28,109 bases of DNA from JBHIBA01 sp046758845. GTDB lineage: Bacteria > UBA8248 > JACPRG01 > G963555815. Both the position numbers and the translations under genes were made by a program. The stretch covers positions 1 to 28,109 of the forward strand of contig JBHIBA010000025.1 of NCBI GenBank assembly GCA_046758845.1. The letters are read 5' to 3'. Within the stretch, counting starts at the first letter, position 1, and each line of letters starts with the position of its first letter. Positions 7,524 through 15,722 of the stretch are shown one piece after another. Below the pieces are notes generated by a model. The model saw nothing but the letters and a program-made list of their open reading frames with translations, did no database searches and was not told the origin of the DNA.

Positions 7524-7587
7524 CCTTGGGGTAGTTCCCAAGGGAGAGGACGCTGCCGCCCAATCCCCTCGGGAGAGGCGCCCGAGG
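7524..7587 (-). promoter_or_regulatory. Two consecutive 7-bp hairpins ahead of the membrane protein gene
   Basis: CCTTGGG (7524-7530) pairs perfectly with CCCAAGG (7537-7543), and CCTCGGG (7567-7573) pairs with CCCGAGG (7581-7587). The loops are 6 and 7 bases and the hairpins are 23 bases apart. They lie between the anti-sigma stop (7789) and the membrane protein ATG (7490). Neither is followed by a T-run on the minus strand, so they are more likely RNA-stability or leader elements than classic terminators. Confidence 0.35.
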
Positions 7588-7788
7588 CCAGAACACTCCT
7601 ATTTGCGCCCAATGGGGACCCGCCCGATCTCCCTTGGGACTTCAGGTCTGATGGAAGAAGGGAAGAAAATGGTGCATGCGTCGCTGTGGATGGAGGCAAG
7701 CCCCTGCTCTCTCTTTATTTCGTGCCGTTGCGTCATCCTGCCCAAGCCCCTGGGGTCGAAATCCGGGCTTCTTTCCTTCGAAGGTCTC

Positions 7789-8586
7789 CTACAGAGCCCC
7801 CTGGATTCTTCCTTTCCACATGAACCGAGGCAGATAAGCGGCCAGGGCGAGCACCCCTATGCCTGCGGCGATCGTCGCCACCGCGAGCCACGGCAGGCCT
7901 GCGGCCAACAGAATGAGTGCAAGGCTCGTTTTCGGCGTTAGGGGAATATCGACCATGGTGATCAGCCAGAGGGCGCAGAGGAAGCTGTCCACGAGCCACC
8001 AGCCCCACCATCCCCACCGCCGACACGCCGAAATTCCCTTTTCCGATGCCTTCAGGCCCGCCTCCCGCGCCAACCGGCGAAACCTCACCCGGTCGCTCAT
8101 CCCATTGCTCGCCCCCGCCAGACGGTCATCGAGTTCTCTGAAATATTCTGTGATTCGTCGGGCGAAGGCCGCAGGGGAATATTCGCTTTGGGGACGAGGA
8201 GGAGCCCACTGCAACTGGAACGTGTGGTTGCCGATGGGCCGGAAAGCGGAGACGACCTCTCGGGACAGCCTCTTTGCTCGGGTGGGAAGAGCTGCCCGGA
8301 CGACTCCCCGAAGACGCGCTTCTAGCACGGGGTTGACTGCCACAGGGTCGGCCATGGCGTGGAGAAGGTCCCGAAGCTCCACCATGGAATTCAAGCACGA
8401 GAGACATCCATCGAGATGGCCCTCCACCCGTGCGTGTTCTTCTGGGGTCAGACGGTCGGATACGTATGCCTCTAGTCGCGCTGTGGGGAGGCAATCGGGA
8501 CCGTGGGAGGCCCCCCGGTCCTCAAGATGCTCGAAAAGCGTCTGGCTCAACCGATCAAGATGATCCACCTCATTGGTCTCCTCCAT
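7789..8586 (-). CDS. Zinc-finger transmembrane anti-sigma factor
   Basis: This is a predicted membrane-bound anti-sigma factor (265 aa). The N-terminal domain has the ZAS signature: C32, then after a helical stretch (LTPEEHARVEGHL) H57-x3-C61-x2-C64. In this family such residues bind zinc and the domain clamps the sigma factor. A cytoplasmic middle region of about 125 residues follows. The C-terminus holds hydrophobic helices: 192-212, beginning with the Trp-rich WGWWGWWLVDSF, and 220-253, which may be one or two passes. It ends in a short basic tail, so no large sensor domain is outside the cell. It follows the ECF sigma gene by 51 bases. Start ATG 8586 has no strong ribosome site. Signals would have to be sensed in the membrane or through partner proteins. 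Confidence 0.85.
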   Translation of the reverse strand: MEETNEVDHLDRLSQTLFEHLEDRGASHGPDCLPTARLEAYVSDRLTPEEHARVEGHLDGCLSCLNSMVELRDLLHAMADPVAVNPVLEARLRGVVRAALPTRAKRLSREVVSAFRPIGNHTFQLQWAPPRPQSEYSPAAFARRITEYFRELDDRLAGASNGMSDRVRFRRLAREAGLKASEKGISACRRWGWWGWWLVDSFLCALWLITMVDIPLTPKTSLALILLAAGLPWLAVATIAAGIGVLALAAYLPRFMWKGRIQGAL

Positions 8587-8601
8587 TGTTTTTCTCTCAC
8601 A

Positions 8602-8629
8602 TAGACTCGGCTCCAGCTAAATTCTTGCA
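8602..8629 (-). promoter_or_regulatory. 28-bp motif, copy 2 (candidate sigma-dependent promoter of the anti-sigma gene)
   Basis: Minus-strand sequence begins TGCAAGAATTT and ends CCGAGTCTA, 24/28 identical to 4975-5002. It fills the gap between the sigma stop (8638) and the anti-sigma start (8586), leaving 15 bases between its end and the ATG. This is where an autoregulatory ECF promoter driving its own anti-sigma factor would sit. The spacing of the two conserved ends, about 15 bases between the core boxes, suits an ECF factor. Confidence 0.5.
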
Positions 8630-8637
8630 TTTAAATT

Positions 8638-9192
8638 TCAATCTAAACATCCGCGCTCTCGCAGACGCTTTTGGATCTGGTCGATCAGGCGGCTGATCCG
8701 GGATGCGATGGTCCCGGGCGGGGACCCTGTCTGCTCTGCGATCTCTCGCTCTTTCAGGCCCCGCATCTTCATCAGATAGAGTTCCTTATCGCGACGAGGC
8801 AACTCCGCGATGATCTCCTCCAGAATCCGTCGGGTCTCCTCTTCCACCAATCTGCCCGGGACATCGGACAACGCATCTTCCGAGGGGTTCGTGGTGCCGA
8901 CCTTTTCGTCGACCACCTCCCGGGACCGGCGCTGCACGTAAGTGAGGGCCTCATTGCGGACCACCCGTTTGAGATAGACGGCCAGCTCTCCCATGGACGT
9001 GCCGTGGAACCGCCGCAATCCCGCTTCGTACAGGCTGAGCAAGGACCGGGATAAGATCTCCTCTTGATCGGCTTCTGAGAGTCGGAAGGTGCGCAGGGTC
9101 CGGCGACCTATCTCCCCAAAGGCTGGAAGGAACTCCTCCCAAGCGCCTGTCTCACCCCTGCTGCACCTATGAACAACCGCCAAGAGATCCAT
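8638..9192 (-). CDS. ECF-type RNA polymerase sigma factor
   Basis: This is an alternative sigma factor of 184 aa with only the two core regions, as in ECF sigma factors. Region 2 spans about 15-90, with FRLSEADQEEILSRSLLSLYE as the -10 recognition and core-binding helices. Region 4 spans about 118-180, where LPRRDKELYLMKMRGLKEREIAEQTG leads into the helix-turn-helix GTIASRISRLIDQIQKRLRE for -35 binding. I chose ATG 9192 (MDLLAVVHRCSRGETGAWEEF), the usual ECF start; a TTG at 9231 overlaps promoter boxes. The anti-sigma gene is directly downstream. The ECF subgroup cannot be assigned by eye. Confidence 0.88.
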   Translation of the reverse strand: MDLLAVVHRCSRGETGAWEEFLPAFGEIGRRTLRTFRLSEADQEEILSRSLLSLYEAGLRRFHGTSMGELAVYLKRVVRNEALTYVQRRSREVVDEKVGTTNPSEDALSDVPGRLVEEETRRILEEIIAELPRRDKELYLMKMRGLKEREIAEQTGSPPGTIASRISRLIDQIQKRLRERGCLD

Positions 9193-9202
9193 CTCTTTTG
9201 CC

Positions 9203-9231
9203 AATATTGAGTAAAGAGACCCCGGCGTCAA
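9203..9231 (-). promoter_or_regulatory. Sigma-70-like promoter of the ECF sigma gene
   Basis: On the minus strand TTGACG (9231-9226) and AATATT (9208-9203) are 17 bases apart, with 5/6 and 4/6 matches to consensus. Transcription would begin only four to five bases before the ATG at 9192, so the message would be almost leaderless, which agrees with the lack of a ribosome site there. Confidence 0.35.
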
Positions 9232-9503
9232 CCGCGTCGCTTTGAATCGGCCGCGCTACGGGGTGAGGGCAAGCGGGCCAGGGGGGCGCCTTTTCGGGTT
9301 GGAAAACGGGCCTGCGCCCCTGCGCCCCAGGTCTCCAGGGCCGGGGCCGCCGATGAAGAGGACCGGCATCCGGACCGCCCACCATCCCTCGGATTATCGA
9401 GTGGAGGGCCCGCGACGATGAGCGGGGCCCGGTTTGCCAGCGGATCTACGGCGAAAGTGAATAGGAGAGAGGGGGGCCTGGGACATCTTTTTGAAACCGC
9501 TCG
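9232..9503. other. Intergenic region without a recognisable gene
   Basis: This stretch lies between the MetE-like gene and the sigma promoter. It is G/C-rich with an imperfect inverted repeat at about 9405-9432 (GGGCCCGC against GCGGGGCCC, one bulge). No T-run follows on the minus strand. The Arg/Pro-rich frames here are not gene-like. I see nothing else. Confidence 0.35.
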
Positions 9504-10523
9504 CTAGGGTCCGGCCACCTGCTGGACGAGCCGGGCGAGACTGCGACACAAGGCGAAGGAGGCGCTGCCGGCGTCTTTTGGCAAAAGGCCCAAACCACAG
9601 GTGGCCGTTATGAAGGAGCGACTGGCGACTTCCCGGGCTTCGCCAAGTTTCGCTGCGTTTTGCAGCCACCGGCCGAACAGTTCCTCCGCTCTGAGATCGT
9701 CCAGACGGGACCGCGTGGGAACCAGGCCGAAGGCCACGCATCCTGCTTCCTCGAAAAAGGCTTTCGCGCCAGGATCTGCGCAAAAATTTTCCAGACCCTG
9801 GTACGCGTCAAAGGAGAAAATGTCGGGTTTCGTTCGGCGCAGCAGGGTGCAGGAGAAGGATGCGCAGCAGTGAACCCCAGCCATAGCTCCGGCGTTGCGG
9901 ATGGCCTCGAGGACGTCTGTCAGGGCCTTGACGAGGTGCGGGCCGGTCCCGCTGAGTGTCCCCCGGTTGAGAAGACCGAGCCGGGGCTCGTCCACGAAGA
10001 GGATCACTGGCCGGCCGAATCTCCGCAGTCGAGCAACCTGCCATTGGGCCAGCCTGCAGACGTATGAGGCCACGGCGTCCATCAATAGGCGGTCTTGGGC
10101 GAAAGGGCGGTCGCGGTCAAAGAGATTTGAGGCGAGCGTAATGGGTCCCCCGATCTGGCCTTTCAGGGCGGCCGCATCCGGGAAGGCCCCGCGCGCCAGG
10201 GCCTTTTCGAAGGCAAAAAAGCCGGACGCTCCGCTCGCGTGGAGTTCCGCCGGGCCGTGTTTGAGCCTGTCCACGACTTCCGCCAATTTTTGCGGCTTGG
10301 CCCGGTAGCCGTTTGTTGCGGAACGCTCTTTCAGGACCTCCGCCAGGGGCGTCAGCCCCTGCCCGATGAGGCGCTCCTTGCGGGACCGTCGGGGGAGTTG
10401 AGGCCAGAAGGGCAGAGTCGGCGAGTTCTCGACGATGAACTGGACGGCGGCTTCCGGGTCCGCCAGCGGAAGGCTGCCGATTCCGGTCACCGAACCATTG
10501 GGGTTGAACCCCCTTGGGGCCAC
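9504..10523 (-). CDS. MetE catalytic-domain-like protein (core-MetE type methyltransferase)
   Basis: This 339-residue protein resembles only the C-terminal, zinc-containing half of cobalamin-independent methionine synthase (UROD/MetE-like barrel). It opens with SVTGIGSLPL, typical of this family. VDEP (177-180) matches the IDEP segment of MetE. H218 and C220 (GVHCCA) match the H-x-C zinc pair, D239 may replace the Glu ligand, and C309 (TCGLG) fits the final Cys. Short MetE-like proteins have been described that take methyl groups from corrinoid proteins instead of folate; whether this one does is inference. The GTG start at 10523 is preceded by GGAAGGAG with six bases spacing and lies 15 bases after the metE stop, so the two are co-transcribed. 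Methylation of another thiol or selenol is an alternative. Confidence 0.82.
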   Translation of the reverse strand: MAPRGFNPNGSVTGIGSLPLADPEAAVQFIVENSPTLPFWPQLPRRSRKERLIGQGLTPLAEVLKERSATNGYRAKPQKLAEVVDRLKHGPAELHASGASGFFAFEKALARGAFPDAAALKGQIGGPITLASNLFDRDRPFAQDRLLMDAVASYVCRLAQWQVARLRRFGRPVILFVDEPRLGLLNRGTLSGTGPHLVKALTDVLEAIRNAGAMAGVHCCASFSCTLLRRTKPDIFSFDAYQGLENFCADPGAKAFFEEAGCVAFGLVPTRSRLDDLRAEELFGRWLQNAAKLGEAREVASRSFITATCGLGLLPKDAGSASFALCRSLARLVQQVAGP

Positions 10524-10538
10524 GCGGGACTCCTTCCC

Positions 10539-12857
10539 CTACGCCGGGACGGGTTCTCGTTCCCCTCCAAGCTCAGCCCGCAAGCGCCTCGCCGCCTCCA
10601 CCATCTCCTGGAGAGCGGGTTTCACTTCCTCCCAGCTGCGCGTCTTGAGCCCGCAGTCGGGATTCACCCAGACATTCTCGGGCGGCAGGACCTCCAGGGC
10701 CTTCCGAAGAAGGGCTTCGATTTCCTTCCGGTCGGGGACTCGGGGGGAGTGAATGTCGTAAACGCCGGGCCCGATTTCATTGCGATAGCGGTGATGGGCA
10801 AAGGCATCCAACAGGTCCATCTGGGAGCGGGAGCTTTCTAAGGAGATCACGTCGGCATCCAGCGCGCTGATGGACTCGATGACGTCGTTGAATTCGGCAT
10901 AGCACATGTGGGTGTGGATATGGGTCTTGTCCCGAACTCCGCTCGAAGCCAGGCGGAAGACCTCCACCGCCCACTTCAGGTAGTGCTCCCAGTCCTCGCG
11001 ACGCAGCGGCAGTCCTTCCCGAAGGGCGGGCTCATCGATCTGAATGACCTGGATTCCTGCGGCCTCCAGGTCCGTGGCTTCATCGCGAATCGCCAGAGCG
11101 ATCTGCCGGCAGGTTTCCGAGCGCGGCTGGTCATCGCGCACGAAGGACCACTGCAAGATGGTTACCGGACCCGTGATGATCCCTTTGACCAGCTTTTTCG
11201 TCCGGGACTGGGCGAATCGCGACCACTCCACCGTCATCGGGCGGGGCCTCTCCACGTCGCCGTAAATGATCGGGGGTTTCACGCAACGAGAGCCGTAGCT
11301 TTGAACCCAGGCGTGCTTCGTGCAGGCGAACCCCGAGAGTTGCTCGCCGAAGTACTCCACCATGTCGGTTCGCTCGAATTCCCCGTGCACCAACAGGTCC
11401 AGCCCAACTTCTTCTTGGAATTGCAGCGCCCTTTCAGTTTCCTGGCGGAGAAAGGCCTCGTAATCCTCCCGGCCCATCTTGCCGGACCGGAACGCCGCCC
11501 GGGCCGAGCGGACCTCCGGCGTCTGAGGGAAGGAACCGATTGTGGTCGTCGGCAACAGGGGAAGGCGCAGACGCTCCTGCTGGAGCTTCCTTCGCACCGC
11601 AAAGGGGTTCTTCCGCCGCAGCATGTCGTCCGTGACGGAGGCCAGCCTCTGTTTCACCGCCTCGTTATGGATTCGGCGGGATGCCTTTCTCGTCCTCAAG
11701 GCCTCCCGGTTGGCCTCCAGGGCCTCGCGGACGCTGTCCGGACCTTCCTGGACCGCCCGGGTCAGGAGGACGACCTCCTCAAGTTTCTGTATCGCAAAGG
11801 CCAGCCAGGAACGCAGCTCTTCGTCCAGCCCGGTCTCGAGGTTCAGATCGAGGGGCACATGCAAAAGGGAGCAGGAGGGCGCGATGAGCACGCGATCCTT
11901 CCCCAAGGTCTCAAGCGCCCGGTTCGCCAGCCGCAGTGCCCCTTCCAGATCCGTCCGCCAGACGTTGCGTCCGTCCACCAGGCCCAGGGAAAGAGAAATC
12001 GACGGCGGAACCATCTCCAGGGCCCGCTCCAGCTCGGCCGGCGCGCGGACCAGGTCGAGATGGACCCCTGCCACGGGAAGCGCCATGACCGTTGGGAGGT
12101 TATCGCGGAGATCGCCGAAGTAGGTCGTCAGGAGGAGCCGCAGACTGGCAGACGTCCGGCTCAGCCGTTCGTAGGTGGAGGTGAGCGCCTCGCGCGCCCT
12201 CGTCGTCAGATTGAGCGCAAGGCAGGGTTCATCGACCTGGACCCACTCGGCGCCGACCTCCGCCAAGCTGCGCAAGACCTCCTCGTAAACGGGCAGGATG
12301 TCCGGCAGGAGCGAGATCGGGTCAATCTCCTGGTCCTTCGGTTTTCCCAGCAAGAGGAAGGAAATGGGTCCCAGGAGAACGGGCCGGGTGTGGACGCCGA
12401 TGGCTTTTGCCTCCTGGAACTCCTCCCAGGGTTTCGTCGAGGCCAACCGGAAACTTTGTCCGGGCTCGAACTCCGGGACGATGTAGTGGTAGTTCGTATC
12501 CATCCACTTGGTCATCTCCATCGCCGGAACCCCGCTTCGGGAATCCCCCCCAATCACCCCGCGGGCCATGGAGAAGTACATCCGAAGGTCCACCCAGTCG
12601 TCCCGCCACCCGTAACGCCGGGGAACCGCCCCAACCAGAGCGATGGTGTCGAGCACGTGGTCGTAGAGAGAAAAGTCGTTGGACGGGATGTGATGAATGC
12701 CCAGCTCCTTCTGGAGGAGCCAGTTCTGGCGCCGGAGGGAACGCCCGAAATCCAGCAGTTCTTCTTCGCTGATTTTCCCGGACCAGAACGATTCGAGCGC
12801 CTTTTTGAGTTCCCGCTTCGGGCCAATCCGGGGAAATCCAAGATTAGAGGAAACCAT
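10539..12857 (-). CDS. metE: Cobalamin-independent methionine synthase
   Basis: MetE transfers a methyl group from 5-methyltetrahydropteroyl-triglutamate to homocysteine, giving methionine, in the cytoplasm. The 772-aa length is the family norm. The N-terminal barrel begins with LGFPRIGPKRELKKALE. A linker leads to the catalytic barrel starting at about residue 440 (LPLLPTTTIGSFPQT). Zinc ligands are visible at H650, C652, E674 and C735. Their spacing (2, 22 and 61) is identical to that of H641, C643, E665 and C726 of the E. coli enzyme. IDEPALREG is the homocysteine-site segment. Start ATG 12857 has only a weak AAGAGA-type ribosome site. The enzyme should be fully active. Confidence 0.97.
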   Translation of the reverse strand: MVSSNLGFPRIGPKRELKKALESFWSGKISEEELLDFGRSLRRQNWLLQKELGIHHIPSNDFSLYDHVLDTIALVGAVPRRYGWRDDWVDLRMYFSMARGVIGGDSRSGVPAMEMTKWMDTNYHYIVPEFEPGQSFRLASTKPWEEFQEAKAIGVHTRPVLLGPISFLLLGKPKDQEIDPISLLPDILPVYEEVLRSLAEVGAEWVQVDEPCLALNLTTRAREALTSTYERLSRTSASLRLLLTTYFGDLRDNLPTVMALPVAGVHLDLVRAPAELERALEMVPPSISLSLGLVDGRNVWRTDLEGALRLANRALETLGKDRVLIAPSCSLLHVPLDLNLETGLDEELRSWLAFAIQKLEEVVLLTRAVQEGPDSVREALEANREALRTRKASRRIHNEAVKQRLASVTDDMLRRKNPFAVRRKLQQERLRLPLLPTTTIGSFPQTPEVRSARAAFRSGKMGREDYEAFLRQETERALQFQEEVGLDLLVHGEFERTDMVEYFGEQLSGFACTKHAWVQSYGSRCVKPPIIYGDVERPRPMTVEWSRFAQSRTKKLVKGIITGPVTILQWSFVRDDQPRSETCRQIALAIRDEATDLEAAGIQVIQIDEPALREGLPLRREDWEHYLKWAVEVFRLASSGVRDKTHIHTHMCYAEFNDVIESISALDADVISLESSRSQMDLLDAFAHHRYRNEIGPGVYDIHSPRVPDRKEIEALLRKALEVLPPENVWVNPDCGLKTRSWEEVKPALQEMVEAARRLRAELGGEREPVPA

Positions 12858-13135
12858 TTCGCGTCTCTTTTTCCTTCCGCTTCGAGGGGTTCAGGGCCTG
12901 CGGTGTCGGAAGCGGCTCCGGCCGAGGGGAATGACTTTATCCTCTATCGCCGAGCCGGCTGGCCGACATGCGCAGACGGGAAGCAATCGGTGGATCATCC
13001 GGAAGAAACTACGATTGTCCCTTTCATCTGAGGCCATCTGTACAAGACGTTTCCCGCAGCCTCAATCTCATGCCGAATATTTATTAGATCATACCATTCT
13101 TCAAATGGCCAATCGCACCGCCCGGTCCGCAGGGC
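12858..13135. other. metE upstream region
   Basis: These 278 bases separate metE from the YfhO-type gene. About 200-240 bases before the metE ATG the sequence turns AT-rich, with TATGAT (minus strand, 13093-13088) and an AATATT a few bases on. A perfect short inverted repeat CCATT-N5-AATGG (13095-13109) sits immediately upstream of TATGAT and could be an operator. I looked for cobalamin and SAM riboswitch cores and did not recognise one, but a covariance-model search would be needed to exclude it. Confidence 0.35.
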
Positions 13136-15691
13136 TTACTCATCTTCCCCACCCGAAGAGCGGCCCGGATGGGGGCGCGAGCGAAAGGCCCACAGCCCAA
13201 GCCCCAACAGGGTGAGGAGACCCGCTCCTGAGAGGAAGAGGCCGTAGCGGAGCCAGGGGTCTTCAAACCAGAGGCGCACCTCGTGGCGTCCAGCAGGCAG
13301 GGCCAGAGCGCGCATCAGGTAGTTCGCCCGCTCCAGCTCGGCGGCCTTTCCGTCCACCTCCGCCCTCCAGTTCCGATGATAGGCGTCACTCATGACGAGG
13401 ATCCCGGGACAGGCGAGATCCACCCGGAGGCTGACTTGGGCGGGCAGGTATTCCTGGTAAGTGACGCGCCCTGTCTGCCCGGCGTCTTCGCACCCATCCG
13501 GGGGGGGATCTGTCTTGGGGGACTTTTCGAGGAGGACCTCCCGTCTGAAGTCCAGCCCGTCGAAGAGCCGATCCAGCTGACGCCCCCGGGAGGGCTCCAC
13601 CTGCCACCGGGAAACAACGAACGACCGGGGGAGGGCCCTCTGGTTGCGGTAGATGCGGACGTCTCGGTCATAAATGAGCTCCAGGTCGTCGAGGGCGAGG
13701 TAGGTGCCTGGGGGAAGGATGAAGTAATGCACACTCAGGAGGTCCAACAGGGGCCGGTGCTTCACGAGGTAAGAGCTGTGGAACTGAACCCTGTAACCGT
13801 AGGACCCTTTGGGACGAGCGAGGCGGGAGAAGAACTTCACGTAGCGCAGGGGAATGGAGGGATCATGGCCTCCAAGCTCATGGATTCCATAAAACATGAG
13901 GAGGTTTGAGGGGAAGACATTCGCATACCAGGCGAGGAAGGAGGAAGGCATAAGGGAAAGGACGCGGCGGGGGGGCGAGCCCTGGGAGGGACCTGCAACC
14001 TCTTTGAGAAAATCCACCGCGGGGGTGGGGGGAAAAGCAAGCGAGCGGGGGTACGCCCGATTGAGGTGCCGCCCCGCGAAAATCAGCTCGGAGGCCATCA
14101 GTAGAAAGATGACGAGGACGGCGCCCTTCGGCCCAAGAAGCTCCCTTTTGCGAAGAATGATAATCAGACCCAGACCCAAGCCGATGGTCAGGAAGAGGGG
14201 CCAATCAAGCCCCGAGAAGTGTCTGGACAGCCGGAGAAGGCCCCTCCACGGGCTCGGGGCCCCGCCCCATGCAGTCCCGATGAGCCATAGGATTCCAGAA
14301 GGGATGAGGAGAAAAAGAACGATGTAGACCAGCGACCTCGACAGGTCCCGCCAGGCGCGGTCTCCCTGCGCCAGGAGCGCCTTTGCCCCGAAGGCGGATA
14401 GGACCCCCATCGATAGGCTCACACCCAGGGATGATCGCGCGATGCGCGAGAACGAGAACCACAGGGAGTGAAGTCGCCTCAGGGGCTCGACCGATTCCGT
14501 CAACCCCATGAGGGGAGGAGTCAGGGCAGGCAGGAAGAGGAAGATCAGGCTGAGTACCAGGAAGAAGCGCGCCGTCGCCCATGCGGCTCCGCCCGTTCGT
14601 CTGCTCGCGGCCAACCCGACAATCGCCAGAGAGGTGGAGCAGAGGCCGAGAAAGAGGGCGTTGGCCCAATTGGCCCGGATGAAGATGGGGGAGGAAACCG
14701 CCAGGACCAAAAACCCGCGGTAGCTCTGAAGGCTCCAGCGCGTCGCCTTCAGATAGCTTCCCCCGAAGCTTTCCTCCATGAGGCCCGCCCACTGAGCCGG
14801 GTCCGTTCGGCTTGAGCGCAGCAGCTCGAGGAGGGAAGGGACCGTCACGGCGGAGGAGATCGCCAGGAAGAGGACGGCCCCGAAGAAGCAGGCGAGAAGG
14901 ATATGCCGCAGCCCAACGCCTCCGCCCTTTTGCGTCCCTCCGTCCCCCTCGTCCCGAAGGCCGCTCGGCCGCAAAGGACGGTACATCACAGGGATGCCTA
15001 AGAAGAGGAAGTAGGCCAGGGAGATCGCAAGGGCGTGGAGGGCGAGAACTTTGAAGGAACCCAACGACAGAATCCCCAGCAGGCCCCCGGCCATCGCGAG
15101 GAAGACAGGGCGTCGCTCTGTGGCGGCTTTTGTCACCAGGAGGAGGATCAGGGGCAGCCACAGGGCCGCTTCCAGGCTGTGGAGGTGGCGGAGGACCGTC
15201 GTGGCATAGCCGCCGAGCATCAGGGTCCCGGCCCCCAGGAGGGCCGCCAGCTTTTCCCCGCACAGATTCCGAATGAAGATGTAAGCGGTCAGTCCCAACA
15301 GGACCATCTGGGCGAACATCTTGATGTGGATGGCCCAGAGGAAATGCGGCAGGAGGTGGGCAAGATTCGTGACGGCAAAGGCGGCTTTCAGCGCCCCGGC
15401 CAGAAAGGGAAGCCCGGTCAGGATCAGGGGGTTCCAGACGGGAAGCCGTCCATTTCGAAACAACTCCTCCGCCATGAACTTCTGCGCGGGCCAGAGAAGA
15501 AGGTCGGGGTCGCTTCCGGTCGCTTCGGTAATGGGGAAGAAATGAGCGACCTTCCAGGGGTAGACGTTGAAGAGGCTTGGGGCGTCGATGAACCACTTAT
15601 TGAAAAGGAAAACGTCCGAGAAGAAAACGAATGCCGAGATAAGAAGGAGGAGCCAGGGAGCTTTGGAAAGAGTCCTGGACAGAACGCCCAA
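13136..15691 (-). CDS. YfhO-type polytopic membrane protein
   Basis: This is an 851-residue membrane protein with roughly 12-14 hydrophobic helices, large loops and a soluble C-terminal part closed by a last helix near the end (LFLSGAGLLTLLGLGLWAF). The first loop has the acidic and aromatic pattern typical of GT-C-like proteins, and LPVWNPLILTGLPFLA is typical of YfhO. The C-terminal segment has DAYHRNWRAEVDGK followed by RALALPAGRHEVRLWFEDP, the hallmark of the YfhO family (a Trp before a beta-sandwich that ends at the membrane). Some YfhO proteins take part in glycosylation of teichoic acids; the role here is unknown. It starts at TTG 15691 with AGAGGG seven bases upstream and lies 31 bases after the FGE-like gene, so they form an operon. 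Confidence 0.85.
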   Translation of the reverse strand: MGVLSRTLSKAPWLLLLISAFVFFSDVFLFNKWFIDAPSLFNVYPWKVAHFFPITEATGSDPDLLLWPAQKFMAEELFRNGRLPVWNPLILTGLPFLAGALKAAFAVTNLAHLLPHFLWAIHIKMFAQMVLLGLTAYIFIRNLCGEKLAALLGAGTLMLGGYATTVLRHLHSLEAALWLPLILLLVTKAATERRPVFLAMAGGLLGILSLGSFKVLALHALAISLAYFLFLGIPVMYRPLRPSGLRDEGDGGTQKGGGVGLRHILLACFFGAVLFLAISSAVTVPSLLELLRSSRTDPAQWAGLMEESFGGSYLKATRWSLQSYRGFLVLAVSSPIFIRANWANALFLGLCSTSLAIVGLAASRRTGGAAWATARFFLVLSLIFLFLPALTPPLMGLTESVEPLRRLHSLWFSFSRIARSSLGVSLSMGVLSAFGAKALLAQGDRAWRDLSRSLVYIVLFLLIPSGILWLIGTAWGGAPSPWRGLLRLSRHFSGLDWPLFLTIGLGLGLIIILRKRELLGPKGAVLVIFLLMASELIFAGRHLNRAYPRSLAFPPTPAVDFLKEVAGPSQGSPPRRVLSLMPSSFLAWYANVFPSNLLMFYGIHELGGHDPSIPLRYVKFFSRLARPKGSYGYRVQFHSSYLVKHRPLLDLLSVHYFILPPGTYLALDDLELIYDRDVRIYRNQRALPRSFVVSRWQVEPSRGRQLDRLFDGLDFRREVLLEKSPKTDPPPDGCEDAGQTGRVTYQEYLPAQVSLRVDLACPGILVMSDAYHRNWRAEVDGKAAELERANYLMRALALPAGRHEVRLWFEDPWLRYGLFLSGAGLLTLLGLGLWAFRSRPHPGRSSGGEDE

Positions 15692-15722
15692 GGAGGTTCC
15701 CTCTTCTTCGGATACTCAGGGT

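Noticed and set aside
10908..13031. 707-codon plus-strand frame antisense to metE
   Set aside because: It is a GC-rich shadow of a complete and certain metE with exact zinc-ligand spacing; its translation is Arg/Gly/His/Gln-rich with no family features.
12858..13135. Cobalamin or SAM riboswitch ahead of metE
   Set aside because: None of the conserved cores I know is visible, although a covariance-model search was not possible.
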